Notes: generated by a model from the sequence alone, not told the origin. A stretch of DNA of 64,000 nt from Lentzea sp033794685 (GCA_033794685.1 JARAYZ010000003.1), one strand, 5' to 3'; shown: positions 23,401 through 31,972, counted from the first letter of the stretch. Numbers and translations are program-made.

Positions 23401-26400
23401 TGACCTCCAAGCTGATCTACGGCGGCAGGCTGCAGCTCGGCCAGACCGTGAACCTCGACATCCCGGCGGGCAAGGCCGCCGTGGTGCTGGTCGACGGCAA
23501 GATCGGTGAGCGGCAGAACCTCAAGCTGGAGAACAACACCATCCCGGTGCGCTCGGCGATGTGGATGTTCACCCCGCACGGCGGCGACTTCGCCCGGCGC
23601 GCGCTCGGCGACCCGCTCGACCTGTGGGCGGGCAGCAAGCTGCACCAGGACCTGCCGGCGTTCAAGCACAACGGCACCTACACGATCGTCGTGGCGCCGG
23701 ACGACGCGGCGGCGGGCAAGGTCGGCGTCACCCTGTCCCAGGAGCTGACCGGCGACAAGCTGACTCGCGACGGGTCCGGCGTGCCGTTCGACATCCGGCA
23801 GGGTCAGCCGGTGAAGGAGATGCCGTTCACGGCGACCGCGGGTGAGTGGATGAGCTTCGGCCTCACCGACATCAGCGAGCCGGGCAACCACTTCAACGTC
23901 ACCGTCGTCGACCCCGACGGCGCCCGGCTCACCTGGCGCGCGCGGCTCGGCGACTACATCCCGACGATGGTGTTCCAGGCGAAGAAGACGGGCACCTACA
24001 GGGTGATCCCGAACTTCGACCCCAACCAGCTCGGCTCCGGCCGGGTCTGGCTCTCCAGCGTCATCGACGCGGGACCGCTGGCGGTCAACGGCAACCCGAC
24101 CTCCTACCAGGTCCTGCGGCCGGGCCAGTCCGTGCGGATGCAGTTCCAGGGCACCACGAACCAGCCGCTCGTGCTGGGCCACACCGACAACACCATCCGC
24201 GAGAACGGCCGCGCCGCCTACCCGGTCAGCATCATGTCCGAACCGGACGGTCAGCAGGTCGAGTTGCGCGAGGGCACGGCCGAGACGCGGAACCTGAAGA
24301 TCCGCAAGACCGGCACGCACAACCTGTTCATCAGCGGCTGGGAGGCCGTCGGCGCGGCCAAGGCGTGGTTGTCGACGGTCGCCGAGGGCGGCAAGCTGCC
24401 ACCCAACGCCTCCACGATGGTCAGCGTCGACCGGCCGGGCCGCGAGATGTGGCTCGACTACGACGGCGTCAAGGACAAGCCGCTGACGATGGTGGTGCGC
24501 AAGAGCGTGCCCGGCGAGGTCGTCGTCCGGCTCTACCGGCCCAACGGCACGACCTCGGTCGGCGCGGTCAGCGACGGCAAGCTCGACGTCCCCGCGCTGC
24601 CGGAGACCGGCAAGTACCGGATCCTCGTCGACCCCGGCTTCGCCGTCACCGGTGACCTGACGTTCCACATGTCCGAGCCGGCCGACCTCGGCACGCTCGT
24701 GCCGGACGCGGCACCGTCGAACCTGAACCTCACCGTGCACGGCCAGAAGGTCATCGGCAAGATCGCGGGCACGCAGGGCCAGCGGCTCACGATCGGCACG
24801 ACGTCCGAGCAGATCCCGTTCGTGAAGTGGAGGGTGACCAAGCCGGACGGGTCCACTCTGGACTTCAACAACGGCACCCAGACGTTCCTCGGCCTCGACC
24901 TCACGCCGCTGCCGGTCACCGGTGAGTACAAGGTGCTGATGGAGCCGATCGACCAGGACTCCCAGCCCGTCGGCGGCCAGCTGACGGTCGTGCTGAACTC
25001 GGAGACCGACGGCGGCAAGATCGAGTACGGGGGACCGGCCAAGACCGTCAGCTTCACCCGGCCCGCGCAGAACGGCAGGCTGACGTTCGACGGAACCCTG
25101 AACGACCTGCCGAAGCTGAGCATCCAGCGCAACATCGGCAACAACGGCACCTACTACACGCTGTACGCGCCGAACGGCACGGTCGAGACGACCAGGCGGT
25201 TCGTGAGCACCGAGCCGTACGAGTTCTTCGCCCGGCTCAAGGCGACCGGTACGTACACGCTCGTGTTCGACCCGGCCAACAGCACGACGGGCTCGATCAA
25301 CGTCTCCATCACCAAACGGGCCACCGCCACCCCGGTCACGCAGATCACGCCGCCGTCGGTGGTGGAACCGGCCTGCCCGCAGGTGGACCGGCACCCGCCC
25401 GCCGCCCCGGCAGGCACCGCACCGCAGGGCGGTGACCAGCCGAAGCACGAGGAGCAGGAGAAGCCGACCGCGACGCCGTGCAGTTCGTCGAGCGGCTGGC
25501 GGCCGGACGCCGCGAACCTCGGCGGCACCGACTGGAACACCCGCTACGACCCGCGTCCGGTGCGGGACCGCCCGCTGCAGTTCGCCGTCGGGTTCACCGG
25601 CGTCGTCGGCACCGTGCAGGCCACCGACGGCAAGCCGCTGGCCGGCGTGACGGTCAGCGCGCGGGACAAGAAGACGACCACCGACGCCGACGGCAAGTTC
25701 ACGTTGATCGGCCTGCCCGACGGCCACGTGTCGCTGAGGGTGGACGGACGCACGACCGGGCGCGCGTTCGGCACGTTCGACATCGGCGTGGACGTCAAGC
25801 AGGGCCAGGTGCTCGTGCTGCCGCACACCGTGTTCCTGCCGGAGATCGACAAGAACTCCGTGGTGCACGTGCCCAGCCCGACGATCACCGAGACGGTGCT
25901 GACCACGAAGTCCATCCCCGGCCTCGAGGTCCGCATCCCCGCGGGCACGGTCATCCGCGACGCGGACGGCAACGTGGCCACCGAGCTCTCGCTGACCCCG
26001 ATCCCGATCGACCGGCCGCCGTTCCCGCTGCCGCCGAGCAAGGTGCCGGTGTACTTCACCGCGCAACCGGGTGGCGGCTACCTGTTCCCGCAGGGCGCGA
26101 CGATCATCTACCCGAACTACACCAAGGAGGCGCCGGGCACCCGGACGCAGTTCTGGAACTACGACCCGGACGGCAAGGGCTGGCACGTCTACGGCCACGG
26201 CACCGTCTCGAAGGACGGCACGCAGATCGTGCCGGACGCGGACGTGAAGTTCTACCGGCTCACCGGCGCGATGACCGTGGTGCCGGGCCTCAACCCGGCG
26301 GGCAAGGCGCCGAAGCCCAACAACACCAGGGTCGGCGACCCGGTGGACCCGGCCACCGGCCTGCTGATCGACGAGCAGACGGACCTGGTCGTCGACGACA

Positions 26401-29400
26401 TCACGCCGATCGAGGTCAAGCGCAGCTACCAGCAGGGCGACTCGTTCGTCCGCCCGTTCGGCGTCGGCACGAGCTTCGACTACGGCGTCTTCCCGTGGGC
26501 ACCGCTGGTCGACGGTTTCCCGACGTTCAAGGAGTTCGACCTCGTCCAGCCGGACGGCAGCAAGATCCACTACACCCGCACGACGCCCGGCCAGGACTAC
26601 GCGGGCGCGGTGTTCGCCGCAGACCCGACGCCGACGAAGTTCGACGGCTCGGTCGCGGTGTGGAACGACGCCGGCTGGGACGTGAAACTGCGTGACGGCA
26701 CCATCTACGTCATCGGCGAAGAGGCGCCGCTGCAGGAGATCCGAGACAAGTTCGGCAACGCCACGACCATCACCCGGGCCCCCGCGCCACCGGGCGTGGA
26801 CGGCAAGATCAGGGCGAACGGCCCCGTCACGCAGGTCACGTCGTCGGGCGGCCGCTGGGTGCGCTTCGCCTACGACGACGCGAACCCGGCCAAGGTCAAG
26901 TCCGTCGAGGACAACCTCGGCAGGCGGATCACCTACACCTACCTCCCGTCCGGGCACCTGGAGACGGTGACCAACGCGGAGAACGGCGTCACCAAGTACA
27001 CCTGGGACGCCAAGGGACTGCTCAAGACGATCACCGACCCGCGCGGCACCCGCTTCCTGCTCAACGAGTACGACGACAAGGACCGGGTCAAGACGCAGAC
27101 CGCGGCCGACGGCGGCGTCACGAGGTTCGAGTACACCGACGTCAACGGGGTGATCACCGAGACGAAGATGATCGACCCGCGCGAGTCGGTGCGCCGGTTC
27201 CTGTTCAACGACAAGGGACAGGTGGTCAGCGACACCAAGGCGTTCGGCACGCCGTTCGCGCAGGAGACCCTGGTCGAGTACGAGACCAGCGGTGTGCGGG
27301 TGAAGTCCAGGACCGACGCGCTCAAGCGCAAGACGACCTTCGTCTACGACGCCAAGGGACAGGTCAAGGAGACGACCAGGCTGGCCGACACCACCGAGGC
27401 GCGCACCGAGAAGTTCGAGCGCAACGGCCCGAACGGTGAGCTCACCAAGTACACCGACGACTACGGGAAGGAAACGCTGTACGGGCTCGACCCGCGTGGT
27501 GCCGTCGCGACGGTGACCGATCCGCTGGGGCGCAGGACGACCTACACGAACAACGAGCGTGGCCTGATCACCAAGATCACCGACCACGCGGAGAAGTCCA
27601 CCACGACCGACTACGCGGGCAACGACCCGGTGCGGTTCACCGACGCGCTCAGCCGGGTCACGCTCACGGGGTTCGACGGCGCGGGCCGCGAGGTGCGCGT
27701 CACGGACCCGCGTGGTGTGACCGAGGAGACGTCGTACACGCCGTCCGGGCGGATCTCGTCCACTGTGGACGGGCTCGGCCAGGTGATGTCCTTCGAATAC
27801 GACCGCAACGGCAGGCAGAACAAGGTCACCGACGCGCGGGGTGGTGTGACGCTCTTCGAGTACAACGCGATGGACCAGCTCCGCTCGGTCACCGACCCGC
27901 TGGGCGTCACCCCGGCCGAGGAGATGAAGTACGACTCCAACGGCAACCTGCTGAAGCAGACCAGCCGTCGAGGTGTGGTCACGGAGCACAAGTACGACGC
28001 GCTCAACCGGCGCTACGAGTCCACCTACGGTACCGAGAGCAAGGTGACCCACACGTTCGACGCGGGTGACCGGATCAAGTCCACTGTGGACTCACGGGCG
28101 GGCACCTCGTCCGCCGAGTACGACGGCCTCGACCGGATCAAGCAGGAGGTGACCGCGCACGGCACGGTGAACTACGCCTACAGCGCCACCGTGCGGGACC
28201 GGACCACGACGGTCGCGGGCAGGCCGGCGGTGCGGCACGTGTACGACGCCGAGGGCGCCCTTCAGGAGATCCAGCAGGGCGGCACGGCGGTCAGCACCGT
28301 GAGTCGCGATCGGGCCGGCAGGCCCGAACGCGTCGGCGCCCCGGGCGGTGGCATCTCGCAGACCTACGCCTACGACGACACGGGTGACATCAAGTCCATC
28401 ACCTACCGCTCCGGCACGAACGTCATCGGCGACCTGGTCTACGGCTACGACGCGGCCGGGCAACCCGTGCGCGCCAGTGGCTCCTACTCGAGGGAGATGC
28501 TGCCCGAGCCGTTCGGCCCGGCCACGTACGACAAGGCCGACCGGATCAAGACCGTGGGCGGCGCGTCGATCGTGTACGACCAGGACGGCAACCTGACCTC
28601 CGACGGTGAGGCCACGTACACGTGGAACGCCAGGGGGCAGCTGGCGACGGTGGCCAAGCCGGGTGTGTCGGCGGCGTTCGACTACGCGGCCGACGGCAGG
28701 CGGCTCGGTCGCACGGTGAACCAGGCGACCACGAACTACCTGTACGACGGGCAGAACCCGTTGCAGGAGAAGGTCGCCGGAGCGGTCACCGCGAACATGA
28801 CGGCGAGTGGCGTCGACGGTTACCACCTGCGCGAGGCGGGTGGCGCGACGCGCCGGTACCTGACGGACGCGGTGGGCAGCACGATCGCCCTGCTCGACTC
28901 GGCGGGTGCGGGTGCGTCCTACACCTACGAACCGTTCGGCCGCACGTACTCCTCCGGTGCGGACGCGGGGAACCCGTACCGCTTCACCGGGCGGGAGGAC
29001 GACAACACCGGTCTGCACTACTTCCGGGCGCGCTACTACAGCCCGGCGCTGCAACGGTTCCTGAGCGAGGACCCGACCGGTTTCGCCGGTGGCTTCAACC
29101 TGCACGCCTACGCGGACAACCAGCCCACCTCGCTGGTCGACCCCAAGGGGGAGAAGCCGCAGAAGCCGTCCAAGGGCGACGACAGCTGCGCGACCAACAG
29201 CTTCGCCGCCGGCACCCCGGTGCTCATGGCGGACGGCTCGCGCAAGCCGATCGAGCAGGTGCGGACCGGTGACCAGGTCACCGCGACCGACCCCGCCACC
29301 GGCGAGACGCGGGCGCGGCAGGTCGAGGCCACGATCACCGGCGAGGGTGCGAAGCAGCTCGTCGACGTCACCGTCGACACGGACGGGCCGTGGGGGACAT

Positions 29401-29849
29401 CGACCGCGACCGTGGTGGCCACGAACGGACACCTGTTCTGGGTCGCGAACAAGGGGCAGTTCGTCGCCGCACAGGACCTCCGGCAGGGCGACCGGGTGCG
29501 CACTCCGTCCGGTGACCTGCTCGGGGTCGCGGGTCTCGGCGTTCGCGCGGCGGCCGACCAGCGGGTTTACAACCTGTCGGTCAACACCGACGCGACGTAC
29601 TACGTGACCGCGGGCGGCGCGGACCTGCTCGTCCACAACTGCGCGGCGAAGAAGCAGTCGAAGAAGTCCGGCAAGGAGAAGGGCAGCGACGTTCCGTCCT
29701 GGGCGCGTGAACACCTGGGGAGCGCGGAGGGCAAGACCCCTGCCCAGAAGGCGAACAGCGTGATGCGTCAGAGGTTCCCCGACGGAAAGTACGACACGGG
29801 TCCGGGCTCTGAATACAATAAGATCAAGAAGTACTTCGAGCGAAACTGA
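20484..29849 (+). CDS. Giant secreted Rhs/YD-repeat polymorphic toxin with Hint domain
   Basis: A 3121-residue protein with an N-terminal signal or anchor (residues 5-27). Four related beta units begin near residues 303, 469, 569 and 664, each marked by a (S/T)-x-D-(Y/F)-P-A block and a following HG. Two IPT/TIG domains (about 806-975), long PPC-like beta regions (975-1610), a Pro-rich linker (1617-1673) and a carboxypeptidase-regulatory-like domain (1703-1760) follow. Next are a DUF6531-like entry to the Rhs shell (about 1946) and YD repeats (2120-2810). The Rhs core motif ends near 2868 (GLHYFRARYYSP). A Hint domain runs from Cys2902 to VHNC at 3050-3053. The last 67 residues are the toxin tip, with a GPGSEYNKIKK motif. 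GTG 20484 has GGAGG nine bases upstream. Confidence 0.93.
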   Translation: MRARRSIAIPVVGTLLVSLAVAIAVVTREECPDSRPDGPSARAAARSCGEPVDVALLTSATRLVVANPDGTMTVTQHAAPQRVRRDDGWVAVDTALEPSTLTPKAAAVDLRIASGPQEPLVTVEDDDRSLEWGPAPQEPPKVEGDTATFADTRIQALPDGFRVVITGHGAQQVRMPVGTRGLALQERDGVIRALDAEHRTVFVAEQATTKAGPVPTKIENGDVVFTLPDGAWELTQVVRRGDGGFDATVFGGGRIDRARLGDEDVSSAVKTAVAQQVPAVPLKDREQPLVTTFTPSATTAPAVTSTDYPAGEQAHGAPKQPGKVVLAAPGAVEFLHRWQGEAEFSRVSAPSGTVEVSVAPPAHGTQVLEVKAVGATGQESELTPHATRVAALPEPIVKHDNGVFTAERGTAFKYRWNGDWIFQKAVDGKAKLSLVPPAATTVEVVAIGAGPSVESAPVTFTTAAAGTPQVASADYPADGVEHGAAGKEGTFTFRATGTDPVTGFRYQLDGGAATDVAGAGKAQAKITPATAGEHVLTVKAIGADGTESPAAEHRFKVAAAAPQAPAAPQIASTDYPADGQPHGAPGQAGTFTLKSPSASGFRYRLGDGPVRTVAAAGEAQVQLTPSTSGTHTLTAWALNGQTSAPAGYTFTVGGLPVPAPDAPAVTSTDFPADGQPHGSIGQAGTVTARPQGSTAADVVVHQLDTDAAPKEQPVANGAAQLSITPVRSGKRTLTVWSKVSATGALSPPVRHEFVAGAPAGPRDFFYDAAGQLAGVANNSGEAAAYRYDDSGNLLATERFVQGDATIFAIVPARGPAGSTVEISGIGFAAQGTTVTFDGVTAPVTSATGNRVSVTVPQGVKEGVVRVTANGKTSVSPRPFQPARGVTAPAIASVSTDRGDPGDLVTITGTGFDTDIARNVVRFHQTVARVREVTPTKLVVQVPDAASSGRITVRTPGGEVTSGADFLVAPRGFVTSKLIYGGRLQLGQTVNLDIPAGKAAVVLVDGKIGERQNLKLENNTIPVRSAMWMFTPHGGDFARRALGDPLDLWAGSKLHQDLPAFKHNGTYTIVVAPDDAAAGKVGVTLSQELTGDKLTRDGSGVPFDIRQGQPVKEMPFTATAGEWMSFGLTDISEPGNHFNVTVVDPDGARLTWRARLGDYIPTMVFQAKKTGTYRVIPNFDPNQLGSGRVWLSSVIDAGPLAVNGNPTSYQVLRPGQSVRMQFQGTTNQPLVLGHTDNTIRENGRAAYPVSIMSEPDGQQVELREGTAETRNLKIRKTGTHNLFISGWEAVGAAKAWLSTVAEGGKLPPNASTMVSVDRPGREMWLDYDGVKDKPLTMVVRKSVPGEVVVRLYRPNGTTSVGAVSDGKLDVPALPETGKYRILVDPGFAVTGDLTFHMSEPADLGTLVPDAAPSNLNLTVHGQKVIGKIAGTQGQRLTIGTTSEQIPFVKWRVTKPDGSTLDFNNGTQTFLGLDLTPLPVTGEYKVLMEPIDQDSQPVGGQLTVVLNSETDGGKIEYGGPAKTVSFTRPAQNGRLTFDGTLNDLPKLSIQRNIGNNGTYYTLYAPNGTVETTRRFVSTEPYEFFARLKATGTYTLVFDPANSTTGSINVSITKRATATPVTQITPPSVVEPACPQVDRHPPAAPAGTAPQGGDQPKHEEQEKPTATPCSSSSGWRPDAANLGGTDWNTRYDPRPVRDRPLQFAVGFTGVVGTVQATDGKPLAGVTVSARDKKTTTDADGKFTLIGLPDGHVSLRVDGRTTGRAFGTFDIGVDVKQGQVLVLPHTVFLPEIDKNSVVHVPSPTITETVLTTKSIPGLEVRIPAGTVIRDADGNVATELSLTPIPIDRPPFPLPPSKVPVYFTAQPGGGYLFPQGATIIYPNYTKEAPGTRTQFWNYDPDGKGWHVYGHGTVSKDGTQIVPDADVKFYRLTGAMTVVPGLNPAGKAPKPNNTRVGDPVDPATGLLIDEQTDLVVDDITPIEVKRSYQQGDSFVRPFGVGTSFDYGVFPWAPLVDGFPTFKEFDLVQPDGSKIHYTRTTPGQDYAGAVFAADPTPTKFDGSVAVWNDAGWDVKLRDGTIYVIGEEAPLQEIRDKFGNATTITRAPAPPGVDGKIRANGPVTQVTSSGGRWVRFAYDDANPAKVKSVEDNLGRRITYTYLPSGHLETVTNAENGVTKYTWDAKGLLKTITDPRGTRFLLNEYDDKDRVKTQTAADGGVTRFEYTDVNGVITETKMIDPRESVRRFLFNDKGQVVSDTKAFGTPFAQETLVEYETSGVRVKSRTDALKRKTTFVYDAKGQVKETTRLADTTEARTEKFERNGPNGELTKYTDDYGKETLYGLDPRGAVATVTDPLGRRTTYTNNERGLITKITDHAEKSTTTDYAGNDPVRFTDALSRVTLTGFDGAGREVRVTDPRGVTEETSYTPSGRISSTVDGLGQVMSFEYDRNGRQNKVTDARGGVTLFEYNAMDQLRSVTDPLGVTPAEEMKYDSNGNLLKQTSRRGVVTEHKYDALNRRYESTYGTESKVTHTFDAGDRIKSTVDSRAGTSSAEYDGLDRIKQEVTAHGTVNYAYSATVRDRTTTVAGRPAVRHVYDAEGALQEIQQGGTAVSTVSRDRAGRPERVGAPGGGISQTYAYDDTGDIKSITYRSGTNVIGDLVYGYDAAGQPVRASGSYSREMLPEPFGPATYDKADRIKTVGGASIVYDQDGNLTSDGEATYTWNARGQLATVAKPGVSAAFDYAADGRRLGRTVNQATTNYLYDGQNPLQEKVAGAVTANMTASGVDGYHLREAGGATRRYLTDAVGSTIALLDSAGAGASYTYEPFGRTYSSGADAGNPYRFTGREDDNTGLHYFRARYYSPALQRFLSEDPTGFAGGFNLHAYADNQPTSLVDPKGEKPQKPSKGDDSCATNSFAAGTPVLMADGSRKPIEQVRTGDQVTATDPATGETRARQVEATITGEGAKQLVDVTVDTDGPWGTSTATVVATNGHLFWVANKGQFVAAQDLRQGDRVRTPSGDLLGVAGLGVRAAADQRVYNLSVNTDATYYVTAGGADLLVHNCAAKKQSKKSGKEKGSDVPSWAREHLGSAEGKTPAQKANSVMRQRFPDGKYDTGPGSEYNKIKKYFERN

Positions 29850-29862
29850 CGGAGCGATTCGG

Positions 29863-30141
29863 ATGAGTGACCGGGTTTTCCTGCTCTGGCATGTGCATCA
29901 CGTGGCCGAGGACGAGAGCGGGTCGGTCAGGCACTTCGATCCCGGCGGCGAGTTCTGGGCCGACGAGGAGGAAGGCGACGAGGTGAAGGTGCTCGGCGTC
30001 TACTCCTCACGGGAGAACGCGATGGCGTGGATCGACCGTGCCAAAGAGCTCCCGGGGTTCCGCGACGACCCGGAGTGCTTCTACATCGACGAGTACGCGC
30101 TGGACGAAGACCGGTGGACCACAGGGTTCATCACGGTCTGA
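29863..30141 (+). CDS. DUF7336-like protein, candidate cognate immunity protein
   Basis: A 92-residue acidic protein starting 13 bases after the toxin stop. It begins with a VFLLWHVHHV strand, has acidic stretches (DEEEGDEV), then a KVLGVYSSRENAMAWIDRAKELPGF helix and a YIDEYALDEDRWTTGF end. That pattern is recalled from DUF7336, a small family found next to toxins. Acidic charge and direct adjacency to a Lys-rich toxin tip argue that it neutralises that tip in the producing cell. The inhibitory role is inferred from position; no structure-based proof can be read. Confidence 0.7.
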   Translation: MSDRVFLLWHVHHVAEDESGSVRHFDPGGEFWADEEEGDEVKVLGVYSSRENAMAWIDRAKELPGFRDDPECFYIDEYALDEDRWTTGFITV

Positions 30142-30147
30142 CGGCAC

Positions 30148-30195
30148 GTGAAGGGCGGGCTCCCCACGAACGTTCGTGGGGAGCCCGCCCTTCAC
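30148..30195. terminator. 48-base perfect palindrome, strong terminator after toxin-immunity pair
   Basis: Twenty-four bases are followed by their exact reverse complement, centred at 30171/30172. As RNA it gives a very stable hairpin and likely ends the toxin-immunity transcript. Perfect symmetry also makes it a possible cruciform or recombination point. Confidence 0.8.
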
Positions 30196-30234
30196 CGCTG
30201 CGCTGCGGGTGCGGACGGTCTCGCGTCGTCCGGC

Positions 30235-30379
30235 CACCTGACAGGTGCGCTGGGAGGCAGGGCACGTTCGTCGAAGACCGGTCCTGATGGGGTGGAACCG
30301 AATGCCGGATGCCGAGAGCCCGTTCGACTTCTTCCAGCGGTGGTACGCCGATCAGTGCGACGGCGACTGGGAGCACGAG
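30235..30379 (+). repeat. Direct repeat copy 1: upstream region and 5' end of the Imm53-like gene
   Basis: This segment is nearly identical to 31032-31167, with small indels. It begins with the palindrome CACCTGACAGGTG and runs through the ribosome site into the first 26 codons of the Imm53-like gene. It marks a tandem duplication of an immunity cassette end. Confidence 0.85.
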
Positions 30380-30610
30380 TTCGGCGTGCGCATCACGACG
30401 CTGGACAATCCCGGCTGGCACGTCGTGGCCGACCTGGTGGACACCGGCCTCGAAGGACGCGTCCTCACCCTGACGAAAGTGGAGCCGGGTGAGGGGCGGT
30501 GGGTCTGGGCGTCGTCGGACGGCGAGCGGTACGAGTCGTCCTGCGACCAGCACTCCCTGGACGAGGCGTTGGCAGGGTTCCGGCGGTTCGTGCTGGGACA
30601 GCCGGGCTAG
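30302..30610 (+). CDS. Imm53-like immunity protein
   Basis: A 102-residue protein with a pattern recalled from the Imm53 family: FDFFQRWYADQCDGDWEHE at residues 7-25, then ITTLDNPGWHVVADLV, then an acidic strand and a C-terminal helix. Imm53 members protect against tips of polymorphic toxins. ATG 30302 is used, with GGGTGG five bases upstream; an ATG five codons earlier is possible. It is separated from the DUF7336-like gene by a 48-base palindrome, so it may have its own promoter. It may be an orphan immunity gene kept after a previous toxin tip was lost. Confidence 0.72.
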   Translation: MPDAESPFDFFQRWYADQCDGDWEHEFGVRITTLDNPGWHVVADLVDTGLEGRVLTLTKVEPGEGRWVWASSDGERYESSCDQHSLDEALAGFRRFVLGQPG

Positions 30611-30672
30611 CTTGCACTTCGGGTTCGGCAGTGGAGGGTGATCCGGGTGCCCTGAACGAAGGGATCGTGGTG

Positions 30673-31038
30673 ATGAGGATCGAGGTCTCCGCTGCCTGTG
30701 CGGACGGCGTCGTGTCGTTCCACTGCTCGGCCGGTGCCGGCGCGGGCGTGTGGAAGTCGGGGGAACCGCCGGTGGCGGGCCAGGAGTACGACGTGGAGCT
30801 CGACATCGACGACGAGGTCGACCCCCGTCCCGGCGGCGTCGCCGGGGTGCGGCTCGACGGGACGTCGGTCGTGCTCGGCGGGCGGTGGCAGGTGACGGAG
30901 GACGGCGCGACCTACCTCGTGGTGGCGGGTTCCCCGGTGTCCGTCGAAGTGGCAGACGGCGACACGACGGTCGATGGCGAGCTGGTGGAAGTGGTCGCGG
31001 ACAGGGCCGCGGTCCGCCTGTTCCCCTCCCTCACCTGA
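30673..31038 (+). CDS. Hypothetical acidic protein in the immunity array
   Basis: A 121-residue protein that I do not recognise. It is strongly acidic and beta-rich: a Val-Ser-Ala-Ala-Cys start, an EYDVELDIDDEVD strand, a GVRLDGTSVVLGGRWQVTEDG hairpin and a VEVADGDTTVDGELVEVVADRAAVRLFP end. ATG 30673 has GAAGGG about nine bases upstream; two GTG codons just before it are alternatives. It lies between an Imm53-like gene and a decayed copy of that gene, so another immunity protein is a fair guess, not shown by sequence. Confidence 0.55.
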   Translation: MRIEVSAACADGVVSFHCSAGAGAGVWKSGEPPVAGQEYDVELDIDDEVDPRPGGVAGVRLDGTSVVLGGRWQVTEDGATYLVVAGSPVSVEVADGDTTVDGELVEVVADRAAVRLFPSLT

Positions 31039-31167
31039 CAGGTGCGCTGGGAGGCAGGCACTTCGTCGAAGACCTGTCCTGATGGGGTGGACCCGGATGC
31101 CGAGAGCCCGTTCGACTTCTTCCAGCGGTGGTACGCCGAGCAGCGCGACGGCGACCGGGAGCACGAG
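31032..31167 (+). repeat. Direct repeat copy 2, containing a decayed Imm53 start
   Basis: Second copy of the 30235-30379 segment, again opening with CACCTGACAGGTG. Loss of four bases at the start codon has removed the ATG. The repeat begins at the stop of the preceding gene. Confidence 0.85.
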
Positions 31168-31191
31168 TCGTCGGCGGCTCCACCACGACGT
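31093..31191 (+). pseudogene. Decayed Imm53-like gene fragment
   Basis: In-frame codons give PDAESPFDFFQRWYAEQ-type sequence, matching the first 26 residues of the intact Imm53-like gene. The start codon is deleted, and similarity fades after about base 31167, with traces of the next codons to 31190. It then runs into a terminator hairpin. No downstream immunity sequence remains. This is a remnant of a duplicated cassette. Confidence 0.75.
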
Positions 31192-31200
31192 GACGCGAAA

Positions 31201-31234
31201 GGCCGGCTCCCCACGGATGTCAGGAGAGCCGGCC
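31201..31234. terminator. Terminator between immunity array and SARP gene
   Basis: GGCCGGCTC and GAGCCGGCC form a perfect 9-base stem with a 16-base loop just after the stop of the minus-strand SARP gene. It can end transcription from both sides. Confidence 0.7.
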
Positions 31235-31238
31235 GGCG

Positions 31239-31958
31239 TCAGCTCGCCTGCAGGATCGCCGCGAACTGCTCCCGCAGCTCAGGCCCGGGGTCCAGCCCCA
31301 GCTCCTCGGCCAGGAACTCCGACACGCTCCGATAGGCCGCCAGCGCCTCGGCCCGCCGCCCGGACCGCCGCAGCGCCAGCATCAGCTGATGCCACAACCG
31401 TTCCCGCAACGGATGTTGCGCCGTCAGCGACCGCAGCTCCGGCACCAGCGCCGCGTGCCGCCCCAGCTCCAGCTCGGCGTCGATCCGCATCTCCACCGCG
31501 GTGAGCCGCAGCTCCTCCAGTCGCGGTACCTCCGCCCGTTGCAGCACAGGCGAAGGAACGCCTTCCAGTGCCGGACCGCGCCACAGCGCAAGCGCGGCCG
31601 TCAGCAACCGGGCTCGGGTCGCGGGACTGCCGGTGGCGGCGTCCGCGGTCAGCTGGGAGAACCGGGTCAGGTCCAGCTGGGCGGGGGACACCGAGATCGA
31701 GTACCCGCCCGGCGTGGTGCGGATGAGCGAGCCGCCGAGTGCCTGGCGCAGCCGCATCACGTAGTTCTGCAACGCCGCCACGCCGCGCTGGGGTGGCCGG
31801 TCGCCCCACACCTGCTCGATCAGCGTCGAGGTCGGCACCGTGCGGCCGGGTCTGAGCAGCAGCGCGGCCAGGAGCGTGCGGAGCTTGGCGGCGCTGATCG
31901 GCACGGGTTCGCCGTCCGCTCGCACCTCCACCGGTCCCAGGATTGCGAAGTCGAGCAC
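31239..31958 (-). CDS. SARP-family transcriptional activator (OmpR-type HTH plus BTAD)
   Basis: A 239-residue activator. Residues 1-90 are the OmpR-like winged helix (FAILGPVEV start, RTLLAALLLRPGRTVP helix, QNYVMRLRQAL recognition region, TTPGGY wing). Residues 95-239 are the bacterial transcriptional activation domain (AALALWRGPAL, LRERLWHQLMLALRRSGRRAEAL, ELGLDPGPEL). GTG 31958 follows AGGGGGA by five bases and gives the usual start; GTG 31976 overlaps the stop of the peroxidase gene. SARPs usually activate secondary-metabolite genes, but none are nearby. It is the last gene of the protease-peroxidase unit and binds, as a family, 11-base-spaced repeats. Confidence 0.85.
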   Translation of the reverse strand: MLDFAILGPVEVRADGEPVPISAAKLRTLLAALLLRPGRTVPTSTLIEQVWGDRPPQRGVAALQNYVMRLRQALGGSLIRTTPGGYSISVSPAQLDLTRFSQLTADAATGSPATRARLLTAALALWRGPALEGVPSPVLQRAEVPRLEELRLTAVEMRIDAELELGRHAALVPELRSLTAQHPLRERLWHQLMLALRRSGRRAEALAAYRSVSEFLAEELGLDPGPELREQFAAILQAS

Positions 31959-31972
31959 GATTCCCCCTGTGG

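Noticed and set aside
23163..28052. A very long open frame on the minus strand opposite the Rhs gene
   Set aside because: It is an antisense shadow caused by high GC codon structure; its sequence is low-complexity Arg/Val/His with no family pattern, and the plus strand has clear Rhs domains.
31239..31958. Secondary-metabolite gene cluster suggested by the SARP gene
   Set aside because: No polyketide, peptide, terpene or other biosynthetic core gene is present in the window.
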